Numbered from the stretch's first letter, positions 1 to 8,442 are shown. The stretch: 14,930 nt of DNA from an uncultured Alphaproteobacteria bacterium (GCA_937124505.1 CAKZKV010000189.1:1-14930); one strand, 5' to 3'. Numbers and translations: made by a program. The notes: a model not told the origin generated them from the sequence alone.

Positions 1-40
1 TCCTTGCCACCGGTCAATTTTTGAAAAGCGCTTATTTTCC

Positions 41-129
41 GTCATTGCGAGGAGCCGCAGGCGACGAAGCAATCTAGAGAGACCAAAGCTTTTTGGATCG
101 CCACGCTCCCGTTGGTCGCTCGCGATGAC
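41..129. repeat. Imperfect palindromic dispersed repeat, GTCATTGCGAG type
   Basis: The outer 11 bases GTCATTGCGAG (41-51) pair with CTCGCGATGAC (119-129), with one G-U pair. Inner segments around GCAATCTAGA (69-78) and GGATCGCC (95-102) are also roughly complementary, and the centre AAAGCTTT (85-92) is a perfect palindrome. The whole unit could fold into a hairpin of about 89 nt. From general knowledge, intergenic elements starting GTCATTGCGAGGAGC are common in several alphaproteobacterial genomes. It resembles a REP/MITE-like element rather than a terminator, since no T tract follows. Confidence 0.7.
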
Positions 130-181
130 GAAATTGACGGGTGGGAAGATATAAATCCCCATCAACCGACATCTTTCGTCG

Positions 182-208
182 TCCCGGATGGCAAGTCTCT
201 CTAAAACC
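182..208. repeat. Dispersed repeat arm, perfect inverted copy at 10894-10920
   Basis: These 27 bases are the exact reverse complement of 10894-10920; the match stops at both ends with a mismatch. The core reads TCCCGGATGGCAAGTCTC. It lies in the intergenic region before the scsB-like gene, while its partner lies between crcB and the M29 peptidase gene. No open reading frame or transposase is associated with either copy. Confidence 0.8.
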
Positions 209-218
209 CCTATGACAC

Positions 219-278
219 CGTCATTACACGGCTTATCCGTGTAATCTATGGATTGCATGCATAACGCATGCAATGACG
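219..278. repeat. Pair of adjacent perfect hairpins enclosed by a 7-bp stem
   Basis: The first hairpin is ATTACACGG (223-231), loop CTTAT, CCGTGTAAT (237-245). The second is ATTGCATGC (252-260), loop ATAAC, GCATGCAAT (266-274). Both have 9-bp perfect stems and 5-nt loops. The flanks CGTCATT (219-225) and AATGACG (272-278) are also complementary, so a three-way-junction-like fold is an alternative. No T tract follows, so a simple terminator is unlikely. Function unknown. Confidence 0.7.
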
Positions 279-371
279 AGGGTTTCGGAAGACTGCATCT
301 ATATTTACGTACCAAAACCAAAAATTTTCCTGTAACCATCACTCGACAGACGACGAATAGAACAATAGATT

Positions 372-2612
372 ATGAAGATGCGCACGATGACATTACACAC
401 ACTTCTGGCTCCCCTGTTTATCCTTCTCCTGGGCTTTCCGGCTTTTGCGATGGAAGAGGATGACCCTATGGAAGGGGTCAGGACGGCGCTTCTGGAACAT
501 CAACATAAGATAGACTGGGACAAAACCGAACAGAATGTCTTTATCAAGGTTTACTCCAGCGAACGGACAATTAAACCGGGTGAAAAAATCCCCCTGATTA
601 TTGAACAGATTATACGGCCACACTGGCACACCTATTGGAAAAATCCAGGTGATTCAGGTGAGCCGATGCACGCCGACTGGGCCTTACCGGATGGATTTAA
701 AATGTCTGAACTGGAATGGCCGACTCCGAAGCCCCTGCCTTTCGAGATTCTTGTAAGTTACGGATATGAAGGCGATGTCATGCTTTATCAGGAATTGCAG
801 GCCCCCGATACATTGGCGGAAGGGCCGATAGACATCCCGGTTCGTTTTGACATTCTGGTCTGCAAGGAAATCTGCATTCCGGAAACATCCACCCAGACCA
901 TTACTCTAAACGCCGAGACAACCACGTCCGACCTGAACGTTGTACCATTGGATTTCATTACTGAAGCAAGATCCTTCATGCCCATCAAAAAAGATATTAA
1001 TCCCTGGCAAAGCAAAATGTATGAGCAGGACGATATGCTGGTCCTGGATATCCTGACGGACAACCATGAAGCAGGCCTGAAACAGCATACCCTCCATTTC
1101 TTTCCTTATGAATACGGCCTTGTTGAAGCCGCCGCCGAACCGGAGATCACGCTTGAGAACAACCGTATTATTTACAAACAACAGCGCGGCAAATTTGAAC
1201 TGGAAAGAATAAAAAACAAAGGCGGTGTTTTCGTCCTGATTGACAAGAGAACCGGCCAGCGCTTTGGCTCTGAGATTGACCCGGAACTTACCTCCCCCGC
1301 AGAGGCATCAACAGAGACGACCACATCCCCGACAGAAAAAAAAACTCTAAATCAGATTGAATTTGAGTCGGCAGAACAACTCCCGACCAACATATTCTCC
1401 GCGATCCTCTTCGCCATTATCGGCGGAATGATCCTGAATCTGATGCCCTGCGTTTTCCCGGTTTTGTCCATGAAGGCCCTGAGCATTTCCAGGATTTCTC
1501 AAAAAAGCAAAGCCGAGGCCCGCAAACACGGAATCGCCTATACTGCCGGGGTCATTCTCTCCATGCTGGCCATTGCCGGTCTCCTGATTGCCTTGAAAGA
1601 AGGAGGCAGCAGTATCGGCTGGGGATTCCATTTGCAAGACCCGGTTGTCATCCTTCTGCTGGCCTATTTGTTCTTTTTGATCGGGATGAACCTTTCCGGT
1701 TATTTTGAATTCGGCACAAGGTTGATGAGTATAGGACAGGGGCAAACAACCGCAGGAATCAGCGGCTCCTTTATGACCGGCATTCTGGCCACGACCGTTG
1801 CCACGCCCTGCACGGCCCCTTTTATGGCCACGGCCCTCGCTTACGCCCTGAACCAGCCGACAATCATTGCTCTGAGCGTCTTTGCCGCGCTGGGGTTTGG
1901 ACTGGCACTGCCTTATCTGTTAATCTCTTTTGTTCCGGCCCTGCAAAAAATGATGCCGCATCCGGGACAATGGATGGTCACCTTCAAGGAATTTCTGGCA
2001 TTCCCAATGTTTGCCACCGTTATCTGGCTGCTCTGGATTTTAACACAGGAAACAGGTATGAACGGCATCGCCACCCCCTTGATTGGCTTACTGGGGCTGA
2101 CCTTCACCATCTGGCTGTTCCGTCACGCCGAACACGCAAATGGGGGCAAAAAAGCGATACTGATGTTGCTTGCCCTTTCAACAATTAGCGGCAGTATGAT
2201 TTACAGCCTGTATCAAATTCAGATGATTGAAATCGTTAAAGATAAACCCATGCCGGAATTTGGCGCAGACTACTCTGCCGAGGCTCTTGATACGGCTCTC
2301 ATGACCGACAATCCGGTCTTTGTTGAAATGACAGCGGCCTGGTGCGTAACCTGCAAGGTCAATCACTACCGCGCAATTGATATCCCCGAGACCCGGAAAA
2401 TCATGAAAGACCGCAATATTACCTATTTTGTCGGGGACTGGACCAGCCATGACGGTGAAATTACAAAATATCTGAATAAATTTGGACGTAACGGCGTTCC
2501 GATCTATGTTTATTATGGGCGGCCAGATCCCGAGACGGGAAAAAGGCCAGCGCCCAAGCTTTTGCCCCAGTTGTTATCGCCCGGAATCGTTGCGGAAACA
2601 CTGGACAAATAA
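372..2612 (+). CDS. scsB: ScsB/DsbD-type membrane thiol:disulfide interchange protein
   Basis: Likely carries electrons from cytoplasmic thioredoxin across the inner membrane to periplasmic thiol proteins. The 746-residue product has a signal peptide (about 1-26, ending AFA). Next comes a periplasmic N-terminal domain with a CKEIC pair (C164, C168), then a multi-span CcdA/DsbD-like membrane core whose paired cysteines sit in LMPC (C360) and ATPC (C480). The C-terminal thioredoxin-like domain carries WCVTC (C658, C661). All six expected redox cysteines are present. The layout and large N-terminal domain fit the ScsB branch better than classical DsbD; this is a family-level judgement. The ATG at 372 directly precedes the signal peptide, though no good ribosome site is visible. 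The stop codon overlaps a possible ATG of the next frame (TAATG), and the following redoxin is its probable substrate. Confidence 0.85.
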   Translation: MKMRTMTLHTLLAPLFILLLGFPAFAMEEDDPMEGVRTALLEHQHKIDWDKTEQNVFIKVYSSERTIKPGEKIPLIIEQIIRPHWHTYWKNPGDSGEPMHADWALPDGFKMSELEWPTPKPLPFEILVSYGYEGDVMLYQELQAPDTLAEGPIDIPVRFDILVCKEICIPETSTQTITLNAETTTSDLNVVPLDFITEARSFMPIKKDINPWQSKMYEQDDMLVLDILTDNHEAGLKQHTLHFFPYEYGLVEAAAEPEITLENNRIIYKQQRGKFELERIKNKGGVFVLIDKRTGQRFGSEIDPELTSPAEASTETTTSPTEKKTLNQIEFESAEQLPTNIFSAILFAIIGGMILNLMPCVFPVLSMKALSISRISQKSKAEARKHGIAYTAGVILSMLAIAGLLIALKEGGSSIGWGFHLQDPVVILLLAYLFFLIGMNLSGYFEFGTRLMSIGQGQTTAGISGSFMTGILATTVATPCTAPFMATALAYALNQPTIIALSVFAALGFGLALPYLLISFVPALQKMMPHPGQWMVTFKEFLAFPMFATVIWLLWILTQETGMNGIATPLIGLLGLTFTIWLFRHAEHANGGKKAILMLLALSTISGSMIYSLYQIQMIEIVKDKPMPEFGADYSAEALDTALMTDNPVFVEMTAAWCVTCKVNHYRAIDIPETRKIMKDRNITYFVGDWTSHDGEITKYLNKFGRNGVPIYVYYGRPDPETGKRPAPKLLPQLLSPGIVAETLDK

Positions 2613-2650
2613 TGAGTTTTAACCTTCAACAAAAAACGGAGACCACACAC

Positions 2651-3250
2651 ATGATTAAACAATCCTTATTTGCTTTGGCCTTGCTGATCGCCCCGATCAG
2701 CGCACATGCAGCGACTGAAATCGGCCAGCCGGCCCCGGACTTTGTCGCGACCGACATTCACGGTGAAGAAATCAAGCTAAGTGACTTCAAAGGGAAAAAC
2801 GTCGTTTTGGAATGGTCAAACCATCAATGTCCTTACGTTGTTAAACATTACGACTCCCACAACATGCAAAATGCCCAGAAAGAAGCCGTTGACGGCGGCG
2901 CCGTCTGGCTGACTATCGTTTCTTCCGCAGAGGGAAAGCAGGGATATGTCTCACCTGAAGAAGCACAAAAAATTGTGGAAGATGTCGGTGCAAACGCCAC
3001 GACCCGCATTATGGATGTATCTGGCGAAATCGGCAAATTATACGAAGCAAAAACAACACCTCATATGTTTGTCATCGACGCGGAAGGTAATCTGGCCTAT
3101 GAAGGCGCGATTGACGACAATCCTTCCGTAAGTCAGGACGGTGTGGAAGGCGCACAAAACTATGTCCTGGCGGCTCTGGACAGCCTGAATGCCGGTGAGG
3201 AAGTCAACCCGGCACAAACAGCACCTTACGGCTGCTCTGTTAAATATTAA
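2651..3250 (+). CDS. Exported thioredoxin-fold redoxin (AhpC/TSA-like), probable ScsB partner
   Basis: A 199-residue exported protein. I chose the ATG at 2651, rather than 2612, because it is preceded by GGAG at 9-nt spacing and starts directly at a clean signal peptide ending AHA (cleavage near 20/21). The mature part opens with the redoxin hallmark GQPAPDF, then NHQCPYV with a single active-site cysteine (C60) in place of CxxC. A TTPHMF segment supplies the cis-proline (P137), and the C-terminus ends with a second cysteine (C195) in YGCSVKY. A lone N-terminal cysteine plus a distant C-terminal cysteine suggests a peroxiredoxin-like cycle. Caulobacter ScsB is known to reduce a periplasmic peroxiredoxin-like protein (PprX), so this may be a functional equivalent. 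It lies directly downstream of the scsB-like gene, presumably in one operon. Confidence 0.8.
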   Translation: MIKQSLFALALLIAPISAHAATEIGQPAPDFVATDIHGEEIKLSDFKGKNVVLEWSNHQCPYVVKHYDSHNMQNAQKEAVDGGAVWLTIVSSAEGKQGYVSPEEAQKIVEDVGANATTRIMDVSGEIGKLYEAKTTPHMFVIDAEGNLAYEGAIDDNPSVSQDGVEGAQNYVLAALDSLNAGEEVNPAQTAPYGCSVKY

Positions 3251-3309
3251 AAATTAGAAGAAAGACGTTAGAAACTGGATTTTTCCTTCTGGTTTCTAAC
3301 TTCGAATTT
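3251..3309. terminator. Candidate bidirectional terminator between convergent genes
   Basis: GTTAGAAAC (3267-3275) is the perfect complement of GTTTCTAAC (3292-3300). An outer pair, 3251-3260 with 3300-3309, matches in 9 of 10 positions. The structure fills the short gap between the redoxin (+) and the cckA-like gene (-). The stem is AT-rich. On the minus strand a T-rich run follows, as expected for the kinase transcript; on the plus strand the following T tract is weak. Confidence 0.45.
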
Positions 3310-3317
3310 CCCCTTCC

Positions 3318-5858
3318 CTAACTATCCAGAACCTCTTTCACTTTTTCAGCCAATTGCTTCAGAGTAAACGGCTTGGGCAGGAACGAAATATTCTCTCCCA
3401 GATGATCTTTGAGTTTGTCTTCGGTATAGCCGGAGATAAAAATGATTTTCAATTTTGGATTATCCTGCCGCAAGCGCTGCGCCAGTGTCGGCCCGTCCAT
3501 ATTCGGCATGACAACATCTGTAATCAGCAAATCAATAGCTTTGGCATCTTCACCCTTCATCATGTTCAACGCATGTTCGCCGCTTTCGGCGGCCAGAACT
3601 TCATATCCCTTGTTAAATAAGGCCCGCGTGCTGAACGTCCGCACAGCATCTTCATCTTCAACAAGCAGAATGCATGCCGTACCAGTCAGGTCTTTTGGTT
3701 GTTCCGGAATAAGTGCGACGGTATCACCAAATTCATCTTCAGTTGATTCCGATACAATGCCTGGCAGATAAATTGTGAATGTCGTCCCGACATTGACTTC
3801 ACTTTTCACATCCAGGTATCCTCCCGTCTGGCGGATAATCCCGTAAACCGTCGCCAATCCCAGACCGGTTCCCTGCCCTACATCTTTCGTTGTAAAAAAC
3901 GGTTCCAGGACGCGGGACAGGTTTTCTTCCGGAATACCGCAGCCGTTATCCTGCACCTCAATGGCCACCCATTTGCCGGGCGGCATTTCCTCTTCCCACA
4001 AATCCCGCGGCTTTTCATTTTCGTATGCAAACGTTCGAATTGTCAGGCGACCGCCCCCTCTGGACTGCATCGCATCACGGGCATTCACAGACAGGTTAAT
4101 CAATACCTGCTCCATCTGGCCTTCATCAATCTTGACAAGCCCTATATCCTGACCATGCAGGACTTCCAGTTCAATATTTGCACCAATCAATCTGCGGAGC
4201 AGATGTGATAACTCCGTCAGGATGTCCGTAATATCATGCACTTTTGGTTGCAACGTCTGCTGCCGGGAAAAAGCCAATAACTGACGAACCAGATTTGCAG
4301 CACGGTTAGCATTTTGCTTGATCTGCATAATATCCGAAAAGGAGGGGTCGCCGGGCTTATGTCGCAATAACAGCAAATCGCAAAACCCCGTCATGGCCGT
4401 CAAAAGGTTATTAAAATCGTGCGCGATCCCACCTGCCAACTGGCCAATCGCCTGCATTTTCTGGGACTGGGCAAACTGCTCCTCCAGAGCTTTTTTCTGT
4501 GTCACATCAATGAAGTGCAACACAATATTCTGACTGTCCCTGAACTTGCGACCGAACATCTGTACGGCAATCGGTTCGTGTGATTTCGGATAGAGCATGA
4601 TCTCAATAGGCGCTTTCATGCGTTCTTCCTGATGCAGCCGCTTCAATTGCTCCAGAACGCCCCGCAGATCATCTTGCGCAATAACATTTTTCAGATGATC
4701 TTCCGAATTACTTTTCTCAGCTTTTGCCTCTCCCAGCATTTGCCCAAAAACATAATTATAGTTCTCGATATGCCCATCAGATGTCACGATCGCAATCGCA
4801 AGCGGTGCCTCGTCAAAAAAGCGCTGAAACTTGTCCTCAGATGCCTTTAAAGCCTGACGCATAGTGTGTTCAGATGTCAAATCGTTGACAACAGCCCGCG
4901 TTCGCACGCGTCCGAATTCGTCTCTCACAACAGTCTGATTAATGGCCGCGTAAAACGTCTTGCCGGCAGGCCCTTTCATCGTTACTTCTGAAATCTGGCG
5001 CATCCCGCCACCGGACTTAATATCATACGGTGAAACATTTTCGGGCATTTCCGCAAAATAGGTATGCAACCGCCCTCCTTCCAGTAAAGTAGCAATGTCT
5101 TCCCCGACCCATCTGGCAAAGGTCGCATTGACGAAGACAAAGCGCCCCTGCTCATCAACAGAGAAAAATCCCACTGGCGCATTATCCGTAAAATCAATCA
5201 GCTTTTCCCGTTCCTCACGGATGCCCTGATCTATCAAACGCCGCTGGGAAATATCCTCAATCCGCCAATGAATATACTCCGGGAAGTTGGGAACCGGTTG
5301 TACCGTCACTTCAAATATTTTTTCTTCTTCGTTAAGGATGGTAAACAATTCAATAGAATTGGACATCCCACGCTCAGCCTGGTCCAGCAACAACGCAAAA
5401 TTTTCTTCGGCTTCAGGATTATCTTCGGAGAGCCTGGCCAATGCCTGAATATTAATCAGGTTGATATCTTTTTGAGACGCGCCAAAGAGTTCCGCCATAT
5501 TTTCGTTATAATAAAACGTAACGCCCTTCATATCTGTAATCATACGGGAACTCTGGCTGCCCACGAATATGTTCTGCAAGACCTGTCCCAGCCTCTGCTC
5601 CCGCTTGCGCCAGTAAAAGAATTTGTGAAACAAAAACGTCAGAATAGTGAACGCCGCAAAAATACTCCCCGTCAGAAAGACCATGTCCGTACTGACGTTC
5701 AGAGAAATCAGCGTAAACATAAAAATGCTGACATAAATCACGAATAATAACGTCATGATCACAACATTAAACGGATCCGGCTTATTCAGGTCCCGAAAGA
5801 GCTTTTTCTTAACATCATATTTCTCTATGAATTTGGAGTGATCAATCGACTGAGTCAT
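3318..5858 (-). CDS. cckA: CckA-like hybrid sensor histidine kinase
   Basis: Membrane hybrid kinase; in Caulobacter CckA passes phosphate through ChpT to CtrA and so controls cell cycle and flagellar genes. Numbering from the ATG at 5858 (846 residues): two membrane helices about 30-80, three PAS-like regions about 90-210, 215-335 and 340-455, then HisKA with [11 protein letters not shown] (phospho-His 480). The ATPase domain carries [16 protein letters not shown] and [14 protein letters not shown]. The receiver carries [10 protein letters not shown] (phospho-Asp 781) and the conserved KPF near the end. The HisKA region, including HKPGD and [10 protein letters not shown], closely follows CckA as I know it. 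A GTG at 5888 would add ten residues; neither start has a clear ribosome site, and I prefer the ATG. It is convergent with the redoxin and divergent from the gene at 5969. Confidence 0.9.
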   Translation of the reverse strand: MTQSIDHSKFIEKYDVKKKLFRDLNKPDPFNVVIMTLLFVIYVSIFMFTLISLNVSTDMVFLTGSIFAAFTILTFLFHKFFYWRKREQRLGQVLQNIFVGSQSSRMITDMKGVTFYYNENMAELFGASQKDINLINIQALARLSEDNPEAEENFALLLDQAERGMSNSIELFTILNEEEKIFEVTVQPVPNFPEYIHWRIEDISQRRLIDQGIREEREKLIDFTDNAPVGFFSVDEQGRFVFVNATFARWVGEDIATLLEGGRLHTYFAEMPENVSPYDIKSGGGMRQISEVTMKGPAGKTFYAAINQTVVRDEFGRVRTRAVVNDLTSEHTMRQALKASEDKFQRFFDEAPLAIAIVTSDGHIENYNYVFGQMLGEAKAEKSNSEDHLKNVIAQDDLRGVLEQLKRLHQEERMKAPIEIMLYPKSHEPIAVQMFGRKFRDSQNIVLHFIDVTQKKALEEQFAQSQKMQAIGQLAGGIAHDFNNLLTAMTGFCDLLLLRHKPGDPSFSDIMQIKQNANRAANLVRQLLAFSRQQTLQPKVHDITDILTELSHLLRRLIGANIELEVLHGQDIGLVKIDEGQMEQVLINLSVNARDAMQSRGGGRLTIRTFAYENEKPRDLWEEEMPPGKWVAIEVQDNGCGIPEENLSRVLEPFFTTKDVGQGTGLGLATVYGIIRQTGGYLDVKSEVNVGTTFTIYLPGIVSESTEDEFGDTVALIPEQPKDLTGTACILLVEDEDAVRTFSTRALFNKGYEVLAAESGEHALNMMKGEDAKAIDLLITDVVMPNMDGPTLAQRLRQDNPKLKIIFISGYTEDKLKDHLGENISFLPKPFTLKQLAEKVKEVLDS

Positions 5859-5889
5859 GATTTGTTCATCATGCCAGAAAATAAGCACG

Positions 5890-5910
5890 AACGGTATAGC
5901 CGTTTTTTCT
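5890..5910 (+). terminator. Terminator-like hairpin between divergent genes
   Basis: AACGG (5890-5894), loop TATAG, CCGTT (5900-5904) is followed by a T run up to 5909. It has the look of a short intrinsic terminator reading on the plus strand, but no plus-strand gene ends here, since the cckA-like gene is on the minus strand. It might stop antisense transcription, act as a 5' leader element of the kinase mRNA, or be chance; the 5-bp stem is weak. Confidence 0.3.
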
Positions 5911-5968
5911 TCCCTTGCATAATCATACTACCCTTGTTTTAATTCCAGAATAATCAACGGACATCCAG

Positions 5969-6775
5969 ATGAACAAAAACACACTAATTGGCTTACTCGG
6001 CATTGCTTTTGTCGCATGGGGCATTCACTATTATCTAATTGACAAAAAATATAAAATGCCTGAAACGATTCCTGTAACGGCACTGGCTACAGAAAAAGAA
6101 AATGACGTCTATGAAACAGAATTCGAACGTGTCGCCCCCAAGCCCTTTTGGTGGAATCATGTGCAAGCCGATCATGTTAAAATTACAAATTACGATGAGT
6201 TAATTGCTTACTGGCAATCCGAAAAACGCTGTTGCACGGAAAAAGAAATCAAAGACAATAACCGCAAATTTTATAAAACGGCCTACCTTGCTATTTTAAA
6301 CAATCCGTCCAATCCGGATATTATTGTTAATGGCATTAATCTGATGAATCTCTCTTATCTCGGTATTGATGATTTCAGCCCCATGCAACTTTATGCGCTG
6401 GAAACATATCCAGATTATAATAAACCACTTCATCGATGTGCAAATTGCAAAAAAGGCGATGTCATTGCCAGCCTTTTGGAAGAGCTTGGAGGCTCTCTAA
6501 GAAAGAAGAATCAGCAGGGAGATTATATCCCCCTTGCAAAACACTATCTTTCCTTAAGAGGCGGCGAAATGAGTGAATACTATGAAGCACGCATATACCT
6601 GCAGATCGCCTATGCCTATGAAAATTTGAAGCAGAATGAGATAGCGCAAAGTACCCTCATATTTATGTTCGAGCGTTATATGTTCGAGCGTTATAAGAAT
6701 GCCCCCCAAACAGGCTCCCTGAAAAGCACAATGACCAGCGCACAACAATTACTGGAGAAATTACAAAGCCTATAA
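5969..6775 (+). CDS. Hypothetical membrane-anchored protein with C-terminal helical-repeat look
   Basis: I do not recognise this 268-residue protein. It starts with a hydrophobic stretch (about 5-24) followed by positive charge, so it is probably a membrane anchor with the rest in the periplasm or possibly the cytoplasm. Cysteines occur as CC (88-89) and CANC (157-160). The segment about 205-250 (YEARIYLQIAYAYENLKQNE) resembles a TPR-like helical pair. Residues 233-237 and 238-242 are a duplicated MFERY block. Codons are visibly more AT-rich than in neighbouring genes, which could mean transfer or weak constraint. A weak GGA precedes the ATG by about 9 nt. Its last 6 bases overlap the end of the convergent flhB gene. 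Confidence 0.75.
   Translation: MNKNTLIGLLGIAFVAWGIHYYLIDKKYKMPETIPVTALATEKENDVYETEFERVAPKPFWWNHVQADHVKITNYDELIAYWQSEKRCCTEKEIKDNNRKFYKTAYLAILNNPSNPDIIVNGINLMNLSYLGIDDFSPMQLYALETYPDYNKPLHRCANCKKGDVIASLLEELGGSLRKKNQQGDYIPLAKHYLSLRGGEMSEYYEARIYLQIAYAYENLKQNEIAQSTLIFMFERYMFERYKNAPQTGSLKSTMTSAQQLLEKLQSL
6664..6695 (+). repeat. 15-bp in-frame tandem duplication
   Basis: ATGTTCGAGCGTTAT occurs twice head to tail (6665-6679 and 6680-6694) with no mismatch, plus one matching base on each side. It adds five residues (MFERY) without breaking the reading frame of the surrounding hypothetical gene. The perfect identity suggests a recent slippage event. Confidence 0.9.
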
Positions 6776-7843
6776 CCGCCCCTTCTTGCGGAAAACAAAA
6801 GAGATAACCTCTGCCACGGCTTTATATTGCTCGGCGGGGATGGTCTGGTCAATTTCAACCATCGCAAACAGAGACCGGGCAAGCGGCTTGTCTTCGTAAA
6901 TAATAATGTCATGCTCTTTGGCGATTTCACGAATGCGTTGAGCAATAAGATCCTGCCCTTTTGCGACACAGACCGGCGCATCCATTTCTTCCGGCTTATA
7001 TTTCAGGGCAACGGCAAAGTGGGTCGGGTTTGTAATCACCACATCTGCTTCAGGAACCGCCTGCATCATCCGGTTTCTGGCACGTTCACTACGAAGCTGC
7101 CGCAGCTTCGCCCGGATTTGCGGGTCCCCCTCCGCCTGACGGTATTCATCTTTGACCTCCCGCTTGGACATCCGCATTTTCTGGTGGTGTTGCTGCCGCT
7201 GAAACGCCAGATCAATAATGGCCACGACCAGAAGAACCACCAAAACCCCGGACAACATGCGCAAAACAAGGACGTGCAGTTCATCAAGAAACGTGGGAAA
7301 AGGAATTCCGACCAGATGCTCAATCCCCCCGAAGAAAGGATAAAGAAGGAAAAAGCCAACCCCACCGACCAGTCCGAGTTTTAAAACCCCCTTAAAAAAC
7401 TCCATGAGAGACCGCAGGGAAAAGATGCGGTTGAACCCTTTGATGGGAGAAATCTTGTCTATTTTCGGAATCAGACTTTCAGGAGAAAAGATTGGCCCTA
7501 CCTGCATAAATGGCCCGATAAATGCCGCAAACATCAAAAATAACAGGGGAAAGGCAAGAATATAAAGCACCTGCAAGACAATCCCGCCCAGCAAATCACG
7601 CAGTCCGCCGGGAAGTTCCGGCATCTCATGCGCCTGAGATATGAAAACCCGCATCATGTCCGCCAAATCCGCCATGATCCAGGACGCCATGCCAGCCACA
7701 AGCAACGTCCCCGCCAGCAGCATAATCCAGTTATTCACCTCACGGCTTAAGGCAACCTGCCCACGCTTACGCGCCTCATCCAGTTTTTTCTGGGTGGGGT
7801 CTTCGGTCTTCTGGGCGTCGTCTTCCTGTTCTCCGTCGCTCAT
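6770..7843 (-). CDS. flhB: Flagellar export apparatus protein FlhB
   Basis: Inner-membrane component of the flagellar type III export gate that switches substrate class from rod/hook to filament. The 357-residue product starts with the family-typical acidic and charged segment (EDPTQKKLDEARKRGQV, about 14-30). Four hydrophobic regions follow (about 38-60, 92-115, 155-172, 195-214). The cytoplasmic domain contains the autocleavage motif NPTH at 272-275, and length is usual for the family. A type III secretion paralogue is unlikely given the flagellar genes nearby. It lies 8 nt behind tag, last in a five-gene minus-strand run, instead of next to fliR/fliQ. Its 3' end overlaps the convergent hypothetical gene by 6 bp. 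No ribosome site is evident, so translational coupling to tag is possible. Confidence 0.95.
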   Translation of the reverse strand: MSDGEQEDDAQKTEDPTQKKLDEARKRGQVALSREVNNWIMLLAGTLLVAGMASWIMADLADMMRVFISQAHEMPELPGGLRDLLGGIVLQVLYILAFPLLFLMFAAFIGPFMQVGPIFSPESLIPKIDKISPIKGFNRIFSLRSLMEFFKGVLKLGLVGGVGFFLLYPFFGGIEHLVGIPFPTFLDELHVLVLRMLSGVLVVLLVVAIIDLAFQRQQHHQKMRMSKREVKDEYRQAEGDPQIRAKLRQLRSERARNRMMQAVPEADVVITNPTHFAVALKYKPEEMDAPVCVAKGQDLIAQRIREIAKEHDIIIYEDKPLARSLFAMVEIDQTIPAEQYKAVAEVISFVFRKKGRL

Positions 7844-7851
7844 GGTTTATG

Positions 7852-8442
7852 TTAGCAGGTTTTACAGTCCTTGCGTGCAAAACATCCCTCCAGATGGTCA
7901 TTCACCATCCCCATCGCCTGCATGAAGGCATATGCCGTTGTTGACCCCACAAAATAAAACCCGCGTCTTTTCAGAGCCTTGGACAACTCAATTGACTCAG
8001 GTGATGAGCTGATTTGAGCAAGACTTTCATAAGTGACGATCTTTGGGCGCTTTTCCTTGTCAGGTTTAAATTCCTGCAAAAAATTATAAAAAGAGCCGTG
8101 TTCTTCCACCAGCTTTATCATGTATTTTGCATTATTGATCACCGACTCGATTTTGCCTCTGTGTCGCACAATCCCTGCATTCTCCATCAGACGCTCAACG
8201 TCTTTTTCCGAGTAAGCGGCGATTTTATAAAAATCAAATCCGTCAAACGCCGCCCTGAAATTTTCCCGCTTTCGTAAAATTGTAATCCAGCTTAGTCCGG
8301 CCTGAAACCCTTCCAGACAAAGCTTCTCAAACAGACGAATATCGTCTGTTTGTTCCCGCCCCCATTCCGTGTCATGATATTTTATATAAAGAGGATCATT
8401 GCCGCACCACCAGCAACGCTCAAGACCATCTGCCCCTGTCAT
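7852..8442 (-). CDS. tag: DNA-3-methyladenine glycosylase I
   Basis: Base-excision repair enzyme that removes 3-methyladenine from DNA. Numbering from the ATG at 8442 (196 residues): ERCWWCGNDPLYIKYHDTEW near the start matches the family N-terminus. The zinc ligands are C10, H23, H183 and C187 (NDHLEGC). The catalytic glutamate is E44 in LEGFQAGLSW. Length is normal. An ATG at 8463 would add seven residues and overlap the upstream gene by 14 nt; I prefer 8442 because GAAGGG lies just before it and the family starts close to the RC motif, but the spacing is short and the choice is open. It sits between the AsmA-like gene and flhB, with no obvious functional tie to either. Confidence 0.93.
   Translation of the reverse strand: MTGADGLERCWWCGNDPLYIKYHDTEWGREQTDDIRLFEKLCLEGFQAGLSWITILRKRENFRAAFDGFDFYKIAAYSEKDVERLMENAGIVRHRGKIESVINNAKYMIKLVEEHGSFYNFLQEFKPDKEKRPKIVTYESLAQISSSPESIELSKALKRRGFYFVGSTTAYAFMQAMGMVNDHLEGCFARKDCKTC

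Larger units (their letters stand above)
1..371. other. Non-coding block with palindromic repeats upstream of the scsB-like gene
   Basis: No convincing gene is seen. The block holds a long imperfect palindrome (41-129), one arm of a dispersed 27-bp repeat (182-208) and two adjacent perfect 9-bp hairpins (223-274). A 71-codon reading frame starting at 248 overlaps the signal peptide of the gene at 372 and looks like chance. A TCGACA (343-348) and TAGATT (366-371) pair is spaced 17 bp apart, but its transcript would begin inside the downstream gene, so I do not call it as a promoter. No clear Shine-Dalgarno sequence precedes the ATG at 372. Confidence 0.7.

Noticed and set aside
343..371. TCGACA-17-TAGATT promoter-like pair
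   Set aside because: Transcription would begin inside the gene at 372, after its start codon.
248..463. 71-codon plus-strand ORF before the scsB-like gene
   Set aside because: It runs through the repeat hairpins and overlaps the signal peptide of the real gene in another frame; it has no ribosome site or protein-like features.
1347..1745. 132-codon minus-strand ORF
   Set aside because: Antisense to the membrane core of the scsB-like gene, whose conserved cysteines prove the plus-strand frame.
6827..7384. 185-codon plus-strand ORF
   Set aside because: Antisense shadow of flhB; the minus-strand frame carries NPTH and the membrane segments.
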